Shown: positions 43,800-54,947 of the stretch, piece after piece
Numbering within the stretch: position 1 is the first letter of the stretch
Layout: each line of letters opens with the position of its first letter
Assembly: GCA_021234155.1 (NCBI GenBank)
Contig: JAJEKV010000002.1
Span: 22,522,942 to 22,586,941, forward strand
DNA: 64,000 bases
Source of the DNA: Isoetes taiwanensis
Taxonomy: Eukaryota; Streptophyta; Lycopodiopsida; Isoetales; Isoetaceae
Direction of reading: 5' to 3'
Program-made: the position numbers and the translations under genes
The notes under the pieces: generated by a model
What the model was told of the DNA's origin: nothing
Seen by the model: only the letters and a program-made list of their open reading frames with translations
The model's database searches: none

Positions 43800-44045
43800 G
43801 ACAGCAAAAGAATCTCGTGCATGAAAAGTCTGAATTCGGTAGGTGATATCTCCACTTTATCAGAGGAGATTTGAGAACTCCCATCGGCGACTTGGACATC
43901 AAGTGGCTGGTCGTGGGGACTAGTTGGGAGTCTTAACTTAGTGGTCATGGTGCGTGAAATAAAATTATGAGAACGCCCTGAGTCTACTAGAATAATAAAC
44001 TCCTGACCTCTTAAGGACCCCTTGATCTCAAAAGTGTCGTTGGTA
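43800..44045 (-). pseudogene. Gypsy aspartic protease, degraded
   Basis: Between gag and RT the minus strand shows GQEFIILVDSGRSHNFIS, containing the D-S-G active site, then TMTTKLRLPTSPHDQPLDVQ and VADGSSQ. Frame changes near 43870 and 44010 and a stop before the next methionine separate it from its neighbours. Confidence 0.7.
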
Positions 44046-45194
44046 AAAATGGGGTGTCTTTTACTTGGGCAACCCCCACAAATACCACATTGTTGGATCC
44101 TGTATTATTACTTTTCTTATCGTTGTTCTTAGGGTTATCCCCTTTATTCTTAGTATTGCTCTTAGGTTTCTTATGGGGACATTGGTAAAACATATGCCCA
44201 CCTTTTCCACATACATAACATAAGCCTTTTTGTCTGTACTCTGTCTTTTGTCGATCATTAAGTTTCTTGAAGACAGGTTTATTATCATTCTTCTTAAAAT
44301 AACTTTGGTGAGGATCCTTATTATTAGAGGAAATTCGAATTGAAGCATTTCGATCAATACCTTTTTGATCAAGATCAGGTATGAAGTCTGCTACTGCCTC
44401 AGCGAGTTCAATCGCATCTTGAAGATCTTCAGGAGATGATTTCTCAACTTCTCTTCTTACATACTTCTTTAGTCCCCAAAAAAATTGATGCGGCTTCATC
44501 TTCTCCCTTAGATCCTCACCGCGGACGTTAAAATATACTTCCTTCCTTCCTTCCTTCCTTCCTTCCTCAATCTCCAAAACATAAGATATAAAATCTTGCA
44601 CATAGGAAGCAATGCTTCCTGTTTGGCGTAATTCATGTAACTTATCCCTCAATTTGAGATCGGCATTAGAAGGTATGAAATAGTTCCGTAATTTCTTAAT
44701 AAACTTGGGCCATGTTTCAATCTTATGTGCCTGCCCTAATTGGACAACCTTGGTATGGCGTCGCCACCATGACAAAGCATCCTTTTCTAAGGAGGTTGAG
44801 GCACAAAGGACCTTCTCCGAGTTTGGGGTTTCAGCAGATTGAAAATATTGTTCCATTTTAAAAATCCAATCGGAGAGGATCGTTTTATTTCTAGCCCCAT
44901 TATATGGTTTAGGCAAAGGAGGAACATAAGATTTCTTATCTCTTTTTAAAAGGTGGTATAATTGTTTAACCTTTGGAGAGAAGTCGTTGGGTTCCTCTTT
45001 GCCTTTTTGTCTATCTCCCTTCTCTTCGTCTTCATCAGAGTCCTCATCACGCCTGCGCCTACGGCTCCCTTCACTTCGTAACTCGGCGAGTCCCCCACCG
45101 TTGGAGTGGTATTAGATTCTTTTAGAGGGCCATCTTTTCTTAAAGGATACGGGGAGCGCATTGGCACCACCCGTGGCTTGTCTTCCTTAGGCAT
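44011..45194 (-). pseudogene. Gypsy gag with CCHC zinc knuckle
   Basis: Gag starts at 45194 (MPKEDKPRVVPMRSPYPL), shifts frame before about 44946, and continues from 44916 with KTILSDWIFKMEQYFQ, DALSWWRRHTK, FIKKLRNYFIPSNADLKLRD and LRQTGSIASYVQDF, the Retrotrans_gag pattern. The zinc knuckle CYVCGKGGHMFYQC packages element RNA. A (CTTC)n run at about 44538-44567 adds EGRKEGRKE in the middle of the helical core, probably by repeat expansion. It ends at 44011, close to the protease remnant. Confidence 0.88.
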
Positions 45195-46116
45195 CTTAAA
45201 TAACCTTCAAAGTGCACTAGGTTATTTTAACGTAGCACAAGCTTCTTAATCTTGAAAGTTTCAAAAAGAATTTTGGAAGCTTTCGTAAATTCAAAATAAC
45301 TTTTTGAAGGTTAGGAGAATCTCAAGAAAGTTGTCAAGGAGAATCGACCCCTCAACCTTGAATGTCCCACACCAAAGTCTTATCCACCACAACAAACACT
45401 TAATGCTTAACAAAAACAAGGAACTTTAAACCCTTTTTTATTAAGACAAAGAACTATTAAGCCTTTTTAATCTTATTTGATTTCTTATCCTAGAAGGTTT
45501 GTTGCTTCTTATTTTCTTTTTTTTATTCCCCTTCATTGCTTCTTCTTTTCTCCCCGGGTTGCCTTGACAGTTCGGACGACCGCAGCTATGGAGTGCTGAT
45601 AGGTCGCTGATAGGGCGCCAGTTATTTTAAAGCTCCAAACTCCTGGCTTATGGCGGGATTCTGGCAGACCAGAGATAGTTATCAGGTTTAGGTTCCCTGC
45701 AGGATTAGGGTTCGCCAGACAAAAGGGGACGGATTTGATCTTTGCAGAGAAGCAGCTTGAAGATGGCTGGACTCTTGCAGATTATTTCTACTTAGTACTT
45801 TAGAATTTCTTTAAAGGTTCTCACACAGATTTCCAGCAAGCTTGTTTGATGCACATTGGATATATTATGGCTGGAATTTTTTTTTTTTAAACAGATCTTG
45901 CCGGAAATGGCATGGAATTTTAAGGCAGATCTTGCCGGAATGCTGTTCTTACTCAGTACTTTCAATTTTTATTATAATTCTATCCGAAATTTCTTGCGTT
46001 TCCTTTTCATTTGTCCATTGCGGAAATTAATTCTGGAAACGAATAAATGCAGGCAAGACTTACCTTGTTTCTGAGTTTGCTCTTCAAATCTTCAGATTGT
46101 CCTTTTGATCTTTTCG
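45195..46116 (-). other. Gypsy 5' leader, no gene
   Basis: Untranslated region between the primer site and gag. It includes CTTGCCGGAAATGGCATGG.. and GATCTTGCCGGAATG repeats near 45895-45945. Short frames are unrecognised. Confidence 0.6.
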
Positions 46117-46130
46117 GCTCTGATACCAAT
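46117..46130 (-). other. Gypsy primer-binding site
   Basis: Element orientation ATTGGTATCAGAGCC directly after the 5' LTR: complement of initiator tRNA-Met 3' end. Confidence 0.85.
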
Positions 46131-46313
46131 TGAAAGGAACCCCAAGAGAGAGAATGCCAATTTTACTATCTAATACTCTTTCTTATATTACGTAATTCAA
46201 AAATGGTACAAAAGAGGACATAAGTCCCAAAATGAAAAGTCATGTCTCAAAAGACGTACAAAAGTATAAATACAGTATATTATATATTTCTACCATGATC
46301 ATGGTTTCTTACA
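46131..46313 (-). repeat. Gypsy 5' LTR
   Basis: 183 bp, matching 28285-28454 with one 13-base length difference and a few substitutions. The minus strand carries TATATAATATAC as a possible promoter TATA region. Confidence 0.93.
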
Positions 46314-46318
46314 TATAA

Positions 46319-47464
46319 CTTCTCTTATTTTTGTGTTAGTCCAATTAAAATCTATATACAACATGTCAAAATATTGTTTTATTGACAAGAGTTATTATAT
46401 TGTCTCATGGCCACACGGATTTAAATAGTCTTCTTAACAATATTACTCCAATATGGACTCATAACTTCATAGCAATAGAATGGTTCAAGAACTGTACATG
46501 ACAGGTTGCACATGAACAAAATTGATTTGAGAAGAATTTGTGGAATTCATTCCATAGTTGCGGAATTACGTCTTCCTATTATCCACAGCATTGCCGCGCA
46601 CATGTTTACTAGGGCACATGTCTCCCTCCCTCGTTGCATCGTCTACGTGGTTAATGCAGTGTTTTGACTAACCTTCAATTCTTTGTCTCTTTTATTGGAT
46701 CATAAATGACCCGTGCATTGGCAAATTGGTGTTTAGCAGCAAAAAAACTCACATGTGTTGAAATATGTACTGAATTTTAAGGTCTGCAAATCATTTCGTC
46801 TTGAGACGGTATCTGATCATTTTTGGGATAAGTTACCTCATGTGGTTGTCGTGAGGCATCATGGGCAGTTCAAATCAATAAATTACACGTGCATTTCACT
46901 TTTACTCTGGTTAAGACGTTATGTGTAGGAGATGTGAAGATATCACGGAAGCATTAAAAAAAAGTACAACATTAGGCCCTTGGTGATGTGCGCCATGTGG
47001 AGATGCATATTTAGGATTCCATCATGAATTAAAGTACGCCAATGAACTAGGAAATTTTTTTGTGTGTTGCATATATGTACTTATTTTTTGTTGATGTACT
47101 TAATTACTTCTAGCCTAAGGATGATTTTTTTATCATAAATTTTAGGTCTGTCTTCCCAAATTTTTGTATTTAGAGGTAAATTTAAGTGCCTGCAACATTT
47201 CTTATAAAGCAGTGTTTTCTCTACTGAAAGCCATCTTTTAAATGCAAAGTTAATACGTTGATGATACTCATATTGTCATTAGATAATATTAACAACAAAA
47301 ATTATTACACGAGCAAATAATGTCCATGCTTGCAAGCGTCAACCTATGCGCTTGACCTATTCTATTCCTATGCGCTTGACGGAAGTTGCACCTATGGACG
47401 TTAAGGCCGCGTAAAAACACAAGCTAGGATATTAGCCCAGTAACGTCGGGCACACGTTTACTAG
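46319..47464. other. No gene recognised
   Basis: AT-rich sequence right of the Gypsy element; no coding or structural signal. Confidence 0.4.
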
Positions 47465-47907
47465 TCTTTTTTTGTGTTCTTTCCCTTTCTTTTTTTACAT
47501 GCCTTTTTTCCCTTTCCTTTTCCCTTATTTTTCCCCTTCTCTTTTCCCATGCCTTTTCTATTCTATTCTATTCTATTCTATTTTCCTTTTCCCATGCCCT
47601 TTTTCCCCTCCCTATTCATCATTCCTCACCCTTTCCCTGTTTTCTCCTTTTTCCCATGCCCTTCTTCCCTTCCATTTTCCCATGCTTTTTTTTTCTCTGT
47701 TTTTACCTTTCTTCACCCTTTCCCTCTTCCCCTTTTTCCCATGACCTTCCCCTTTCTCTTTTTCCATTTACCTCTTCCCCATTTTTTCGTGCTCTTTTTC
47801 CAAGTTCCCTTTCCACCTCCCTTTTTCTTTTTTCTTTCGCGTTCCCTTTTGCCTTGCCTTTTTCCCTTCCTTATCTTCGTCCCTTTAACTCGCGCTTTTT
47901 ACCCCCC
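47465..47907. repeat. Pyrimidine minisatellite, copy 2
   Basis: About 440 bp nearly identical in long stretches to 23880-24270 (for example CCATTTACCTCTTCCCCATTTTTTCGTGC and CTCGCGCTTTTTACCCCCCT), but it ends where copy 1 continues. It carries an (ATTCT)n run at 47560-47580 not present in copy 1. Confidence 0.88.
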
Positions 47908-48142
47908 TCATCTAAAGGATCAACCTTGAGGGCAAGGTCCAAAAGGAGGGGGAGGAATGTTACAGGTGCTCCCAAGGGCATAGCCGGAATCGGGCCTTTG
48001 ATGGACGTCCATGAGCACGGGGGTACTGTTGGTCGCGATTGCTAGGCAGTTGTGATTTAATAGGCCATGTTGACTGTAATCAGTCTATGGTGACGGAATG
48101 CGGGATAAGTGGTAATAATTGCTAGCAGCGGGTAATGGTTCG
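47908..48142 (+). other. Gypsy pol end, polypurine tract and LTR start
   Basis: AGGATCAACCTTGAGGGCAAGGTCC followed by AAAAGGAGGGGGAGGAATGTTACAGG is the usual end of a Ty3/Gypsy pol frame, its polypurine tract and an LTR beginning TGTTAC at about 47958. The LTR appears cut at about 48140 by the Helitron-derived sequence. Confidence 0.6.
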
Positions 48143-49493
48143 CTAGGGGGCACTAATATTAATAAATATTAGTGCGGAAGGAGCTTGCAGGGTCCGTAGA
48201 CGTGGAAGATCCATATTAATATGGCTAGTGCACAGTCTAATATCGATAGTTGGATAGATTCGAATGAGTTCTGCTGTGTTATGGATGGCGCGTGCAAATG
48301 GATTGTTCAATGTGATAATCTGTTGAAGTTCTATAAGTGTATCTCTTCTAAGCACAGTGACATGTTCCTCTCTTCTATCTAGTTGCTGTTCTGCATTGTG
48401 TAGAATGTATATTTGGGCATAAATTGGTTGTCGGTCTGGGTCTGGTTGTAGTGCGCCCATGATGTGTGACATTTTGCCAGTAACCCTAAGTGTGTATGGT
48501 CCTCCTGAAGCATTTGTGATTTGGTGGTCACTCTTGATTGCTAGAGATCTGAAAACCAAAGCATTATTGTATTTTCTAATGTTTTGTCGAAATTCTGTGG
48601 ATGTTGGGTTGGTTGCTGTGTATAGGTGCATCAGCAATGGTGATGGTGGCGGCATAAGTGGTAAGCTAACTTTACCAGAAGAACAACATTTAGGTGGCTG
48701 CTCTAATGGCCATAAGAGAGCGTGACAGTCAGAGCAAAGTTTGTTCATGGTCCCAAGATCATGTGGGCTGGGAATGTTTGTGGTCCATGCTATTTTGTGC
48801 AGAGGTGGTGGTACTTGAATGTTTGGTGGTCTATTGGTCTGAGCTGGTGGAGCAGGTCGGATTGATCTAGCAGTCGCTCTTAGTTCTCTCATTGTTGTGT
48901 TTCTTCGGATGTGCGTGTCGTCATGTGTGCTAGTTTGAGGTGGCGTAGTACTGTGTCCTGACGTTTGTAACGGTGGCAGTCGCTGATCTATGATTTGTGC
49001 AGCTATTTTATATGGCAGTAGTGCATGTGGTGGTGGGTGGTTTGATATTGAAGGCGGTGGTGTCATTGCTCGGTTTCGAGCATCGCGTCTTGCCCCTTTG
49101 TAAGAGCTTGTATCTGCCGATTGGGTACTGCTTGTATGTGTTATTGGGGTGGCTGGGAGCAATGGGAGACTTGCGTGTCTTTGCTGGGACATTATTTCGT
49201 ATGATGTTTCTAAGTGTGGCGGAAGGTGAGGTTCTAGTGGAGCTATTTGACGTGGTAGCGACGCATTTGGTCACATGGGATTTGACATCGGAAGGGCCTG
49301 GTGCGATCGACTGGTTTCGAGCATCTCGTCTCGCTTGTCTGCAAGAGCTTCCAAGGGCATTTGCGGGTCCTTCCTGAGATATTATTTCGTGTATCACCAG
49401 CAGTGGTTGGAAAGAAGATGATGGAGACATGTCAAGTTGTCTTCTTTTTGGGTTTCGTTCTTGTCCATCTTCGCCGTGAGGGTGTCTTTCCAT
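48143..49493 (-). pseudogene. Helitron Rep/helicase N-terminal region
   Basis: The 349-codon frame 49192-48143 carries the region preceding the Helitron_like_N domain: CSDCHALLWPLEQPPKCCSSGKV, LPLMPPPSPLLMHLYT, FRQNIRKYNNALVFRSLAI, YTLRVTGKMSHIMGALQPDP, QPIYAQIYILHN and LNNPFARAIHNTAELIRI. Helitrons move by rolling-circle replication using this Rep-helicase. Upstream, another frame (49493-49008) supplies a plausible N-terminus (MERHPHGEDGQERNPKRRQ). The two frames share a doubled ARRDARN(Q/R) block, so a local duplication plus frameshift is likely. The Rep catalytic HUH site and helicase are missing: the frame stops at 48143 beside the truncated Gypsy LTR. So it is a fragment. Confidence 0.85.
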
Positions 49494-50243
49494 TTCTAGG
49501 AGTGTTGGTTAGCAAAATGATGCGCTGCGGCCTCGGATGTCGCTCTATTGCAATAGAAGTATGTCAATAATGTAATTGAACGTAGAGTGAAATAGGAAGA
49601 ACACAATCTAAGAAAGACAATATGAAGTAAAGGAATCTAAAGAGGTATGAAATCTGACCTGCACTTGAAATTTGATCTATAATGATCAGAATGTCTTGGA
49701 GTGAAGAGTATTTGGATAACCTGTGGAAGTTGAGAGCAATATAAAGTCTTTAAATTTTAAGGGGATGAGACGAAGATGCTAAAAGCAAATAAACATACCT
49801 TTAAAGCAAGAAGGGAACTGATCGTCTTTTCAGAATAAGCTCTGCGCCAAGAGGCAACGAAGAGAATGCCAGCAATATACCAGAGACATATTAGAATAAT
49901 ATGGATTGCAAAGGAATGATGGAAAATTAGTGGTTAGGTTTGAAGCAGGACTGTAGAGAGATCCGATTTAATAAACATAATGTGAAATGGTAGAGAGCAT
50001 AGTAAATCATGCTTGAAACTGAAAATGAATGGTAAATGAAATCAAATGGGAAATTTAGGCATATTTGGTTTTGTTGACGTTTTGCTAATGCTCGAGTATT
50101 TAAAGGAATGAATGGCACTAAAACTTTACAATACAGATGCAACAGAAATGAGGTATTTAGCTTGGCAAATGAATTAGCAATAGATACCTAAGAAACATGA
50201 TGTCTAAGACCTTGAGGTGTGCAAAGATATGTTCCTACACATA
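49494..50243. other. No gene recognised
   Basis: Sequence upstream of the Helitron remnant; a 71-codon minus frame (49927-50142) is unrecognised. Confidence 0.35.
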
Positions 50244-51550
50244 TGATTGTGTCATCTTTTACGGGAAGAAGCGTAACATGTTTTGGGGCAAGGAGGCCAA
50301 GTTTTACCCTGGATTATTGGAATTCTAATGCCTGAGACGTATGCAAGCAAAGGTATCCAAACACGGGGTTTACAAAGTGAAGCCTAAGAAAACAACTTTT
50401 ATTAGCTGAAACAATTTAAAATAAAATCCATATAGTTCTACATTGTATATATGTCCTATGCGAAACTCTAAATAATTCTATGGATTGTAGAAACTATAAG
50501 GCCGAGGTTAAAGGGAATTGATTTGAAAGAAATTCATTGACTGTGCTCTTCTTGCTTGATTTCTCCAAAATTGAAGATGGATTTGAATAAACACCAAGTT
50601 TTTAACTAAGTGGAAATCATATCATCAGTGATAAAACCTTTTAGGTGTTTTTTCAACTATGCCTTTAGTGCCGTGACCTAGAACATGAACTACTTGGCCT
50701 CCATGCCATCTAATCCGGCAGTATATCACTGTATATCCTAGTTCTGAGTGGTTGGATTGATTACTCTGCAATGCGCAGGCTGGCAATGATGCAAACAACT
50801 ATGATGTCTCGGCATTTTCTGTACTAAATAGGTTGTGCCTCTGATGGGCTAATATTATGTCTGGAAAGTCTAGTTTAAGTAAAGTTGCCCTTCTTGCAAT
50901 CTATTGTGGAAGATGTTTCTGCTGTGAAAAGAAAGTAGAAGAGAGTAAGAGTCAGTTCACCTGGCTTCAAAAGAGGCTAGAAAGTGGGCTGAGAAAACTT
51001 CCGCAAATTTGGATACAAAGAAATATTTGTATGGAATGTCAATGAATGCATAATAAGATCAGCTCAAGTTAATTAATTGTAATCATGGCAGTGGCAACAT
51101 GACAACATAGGAGAACTATGTCGACAACAGAATCCACAAAAGCAAGTGAAAAGAAATGATGTAATGTTCTATATACTACATACTTTTATTTTGCATCCAA
51201 GTCAATGGGCAGTCGGATTCCAATGCTCTTGAATGAGCTTCGTAAGTTGCTTTGCAATGCGCAATGCCAATAAGCTATGGCAACCTGCAATGCAGCCAAC
51301 ATACCACATCTAGTTCTCTAAGCTATTGTTATGTGAGCGCTAAAATCATTGCAGAACTCTACATCCAGCTAATGTTATGTATTCTCAACTTATTAAATGC
51401 AGACCTGAGCAGTTTAGAATAATTCAACCGATGGCAGCGTATATAAACCTCTTACAATCAGATCCAATTTTATCAATTGCGCAGTAAAAGCAGGCCAAAA
51501 ATTTGCAGGAAAACCTATTTAGATGTAACTATTGTTCGCAAAGCTAATAA
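50244..51550 (+). repeat. Tandem duplication, unit 1
   Basis: Blocks of this unit (TGTGTCATCTTTTACGGGAAGAAG... to GCAAAGCTAATAATC) recur in the same order at 51635-53054 with about 90-95% identity by eye. It contains about 310 bp (50840-51180, less the shared AGTAGAAGAGAGTAAGAG) that unit 2 lacks. No coding frame beyond 62 codons. Confidence 0.85.
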
Positions 51551-51634
51551 TCATGTTCATATATGTATCGCCCCATTTTAACAAACTCGCTTCATGTACA
51601 AAGATCTTTTGTTGCACATATGAGAGTTATAAAA

Positions 51635-53054
51635 TTGTGTCATCTTTTAGGGGAAGAAGTGCAACATGTTTTGGGGCAAGGAGGCCAAGTTTTACCCTGG
51701 ATTATTGGAATTCTAACGCTTGAGACGTATGTAAGCCAAGGTATCCAAACACTTGGTTTACAAAGTGAAGCCTAACAAAACAACTTTCATTTGCTGAAAT
51801 AGTTTAGAATAGAATCCATATAGTTCTACATTGTATATATGTGCTATGCGAAACTGCTAAATAATTCCATGGATTGTAGAAACTATAAGGCCAAGGTTAA
51901 AGGGAATTGATTTGAAACAAATTCATTGACTGTGCTCTTGTTGCTTGATTTCTCCAAAATTCAAGATGGATTTAAGCAAGTTATAAACACCAAGTTTTTA
52001 ACTAAGTGGAAATCATATCGTCAGTGATAAAAACCTTTTAGCTGTTTCTCAACTATGCCTATGGTGCCGTGACCTAGAACATGAACTACTTGGCCTCCAT
52101 GCCATATAATTCGGTAGTACATCATGTATATCCTAGTTCTGAGTGGTTGGATTGATTGCTCTGCAATGCGCAGGCTGGCAATGATGCAAAACAACTATGA
52201 TGTCTTGGCCTTTTCTGTACTAAAAGTAGAAGAGAGTAAGAGTTACATACTTTTATTTTGCATCCAAGTCAATGGGCAGTCGGATTCCAATGCTCTTGAA
52301 TGAGTTTCGTAAGTTGGTCGTAACATGGAACTGTTGCTGGCTATTCTATTGTTCTTGCAATGCAACCCTGTTGGTCAGCCATGCATACTCTCGAGCAGCT
52401 TGGCAATGTTATAAACTTGATGTGTGATGATGTGGATTATGGCTTACTTTTCTTTGTGTTTGCCTTAAGAGGTGCCTAAAGATAGTGGTTTATTTTTCTG
52501 GGAGCCAAAGTCATTCGTTGTCGTCCCACATATATGTGTTTTAAAGTAGAAGTACAAAGACAATCTAATTTAAAGTAGAAGTACAGAGACAGGTGTTTTG
52601 AAGTCGTGATTATCCTGATTTATTTTTACGTCAATGTCTGGTACCAATGTCAATTAAATGCAGACACGACATAATCAAATGCATGACGATGGAAAGGGTA
52701 GCAAGTGGATCCAAATGAGGAAACAACTTAAGGCGGCAGACAATTCAATGATTGCCAATAAGATATGGTAACCTGCAATGGAGCCAAGATACCACATCTA
52801 GTTCTCTAAGCTATTGTTATGTGAGTGCTAAAATCGATGCGGAACTCTACATGCAGCTAATGTTATGTATTCTCAACGTATTAAATGCAGACGTGAGCAG
52901 TTTAGAATAATTCAATCGATGGCAGCGTATATGGATGACCATGAAAACCTCTTACAATCAGATCCAATTTTATCAATTGCGCAGTAAAAGCAGGCCAAAA
53001 ATTTGCAGGAAAACCTATTTAGATGTAACTATTGTTCGCAAAGCTAATAATCCT
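51635..53054 (+). repeat. Tandem duplication, unit 2
   Basis: Second copy of 50244-51550. It lacks two segments found in unit 1 (around TAGGTTGTG...GAAAAG and CAGTTCACC...TATAC) and gains about 430 bp at 52315-52740. Confidence 0.85.
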
Positions 53055-53423
53055 GTTTGCATACCTATTGCCCCATTTTAACAAACTCGCCTGATAAGAC
53101 CTGTGAAGCTGAGATATACAGAGGCATTTGGATTATAACTTTTATACTATGGGAGATACTTTAACTCATCCTTCAACCTATCTGTCCCGACAAAGAAGTC
53201 TGATTTTTTTCTTATGTTTGCATCAACATTTAATGCCAAAATTTCAGGGAATCTACGAAGGATTAAAATGACATCTTTACCACTGTGGCGCCAAAAATGT
53301 GAGGATATAGCTGCAATATCCTTCCTATACTAACTAACCCAATGCTTTCAAAATAAGCAATCACTTTCTTCAATTTAGACCAGGGATAGGTTCTGTACAT
53401 ACAAAAACTATTTTTCCAGACGT

Positions 53424-53815
53424 ATAAAGTCCAAAAATATGTATTTTTAGGTTAAACACGTATTTTTAGGTTAAATACGTATTTTTCGTATTTTATACCC
53501 GCCGACGGGGAAAATTTTTTTTGCGTAGTTTAAACCTACGGTTAAACTTACGCGAACATTTTTCGGCGTAAGCGAAAAGCTTATTTTATTTTTACACGAA
53601 TCGCTTCCGGTTTGGCGTAAAAGTTTAAATCTTCATTTTCGCTTATGCGAAACTTTTTTTGGCGTAGTTTAAACAGGACCGATTAAACTTACGCTAATTT
53701 TTTTTGTTTGCGTAAAAGTTGTTTTGAAGATTTAAACGCAGCGAAAGGGGTTTAGCGTAGTTTAAACATGACTTTTTGCTTACGCGAAATTTTTTTTATA
53801 TATAACGAGGCGCCG
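53424..53815 (+). repeat. GCGTAGTTTAAAC / TTACGCGAA repeat region
   Basis: GCGTAGTTTAAAC occurs at 53523, 53662 and 53755. Between them, GCGTAA and TTACGC words alternate on both strands with T-rich spacers, and AGGTTAAA(C/T)ACGTATTTTT is doubled near 53448-53490. TATATATAACGAGGCG at about 53797 looks like a TATA box, so this may be the U3 part of an LTR or a transposon subterminal region. Confidence 0.6.
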
Positions 53816-54947
53816 TTTCAATATTTTTGTGCAGAACAAGGTAAACCACCTGCGCCCTGCTCCACAACCTGTGCCCCTTTGCCTTCTTTTTTCATTTTTT
53901 CTTTGTTTTTAGGCAAACTTAGTTAGTTTTCTGTTGTTTCTTTTATTGTAGGTCTGGGGTTCCTCCATAGTGAGGCCCTCGCCTGTTGCCCCCCTCCATT
54001 GAGGGGCGTGACGATGGTGAGCGTCTCGTTCTATGGTCGAATCCAGACTGATTTTTGTAAAAAAAATAATGAGAAAAAAAAAAAGAAAATAAAAAACAAT
54101 AAAACAAAAACAATAAAAAAATGAGGGAAAAAAATAATGAAACAAAAACAAAAGAAAAAAATAAGAATGAGAAATTTAGTTGCCTACCCTTTTTATTGAC
54201 AACAATAGCAGTTAGGGTAGGGAGTTGATTAAGAGAGACTAGGTTTTAGAATTTCGGAGTGATCCTTGGCTGAGGCAGTGATCCTCGCCTGATGTGCCAC
54301 ATTGAATTGTGCCATGCCGAGGGTGGGTGTCATTGCTGATGTCGAGGATTGCTAGGGTCAACCTCCCATTGAGGTGTATAGCCCTCTCCTGGTGCCGCTT
54401 GTTGGCTTCGGTCACGCGGTACCGAAAGGTGGGTGTTGTACTCTTATGGAAGGCCAGGAGGATATTTAATGAGATATACCCTATTTTCTGACGGTGTTGT
54501 TGACGAAAGTCCAATACTAATATAGGGAGTGGCGTATATTTCATTAAATATTCGTGACTTTGCCAGGTGGTCTTATGCAATATGTTCAGTTGAGTGCCTC
54601 CAACCTCTATGAGGGAGTTTCCTCATGGAGTCAGTAGCTGGGTCAGATCATAAGTTAAACTTGTTGAAGAGAATGAGAAAAATGCATTTCATATAACCGT
54701 GAACCGTAACCGTCAAACTCAGTAGATTAACCATAGAGTGCCTATAACCGTCAACTTGAAACTCAGTAGAGTGCCTATAATCGTCAAGCTTGAAACTTAG
54801 TAGTTTACTAGAATCTTAATGAACTATTTCACGGCGTATTGACACTCACTAAAGTGGGTTTTTTTTTCCCCCAGACTTTTAGGTATTGTTGCTGCTTTGC
54901 TACTGTTGGCATATCGCTAGCTATACACAGTTTCTTCTAAAGCTGCT
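53816..54947. other. A-rich tract and unrecognised minus-strand frame
   Basis: 54060-54170 is a low-complexity A-rich run (AAAACAATAAAAC units). The minus frame 54580-54239 (113 codons, with KYTPLPILVLDF and RHQERAIHLNGRLTLAILD) has ordinary composition and could be a gene or element remnant, but I do not recognise it. Confidence 0.35.

Larger units (their letters stand above)
28285..46313 (-). mobile_element. Ty3/Gypsy retrotransposon with a 12.4-kb nested insert
   Basis: Matching LTRs at 28285-28454 and 46131-46313 are flanked by a perfect TATAA duplication (28280-28284 and 46314-46318). On the minus strand the order is 5' LTR (right), primer site, gag, protease, RT, RNase H and integrase, the Gypsy order. 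Coding parts occupy 45194-41757 and 29299-28580. Between 41757 and 29300 lies foreign DNA. Comparing what remains, about 120 residues of the integrase core are missing, so the insertion was accompanied or followed by a deletion. In-frame stops in pol show the element is dead. Confidence 0.95.
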
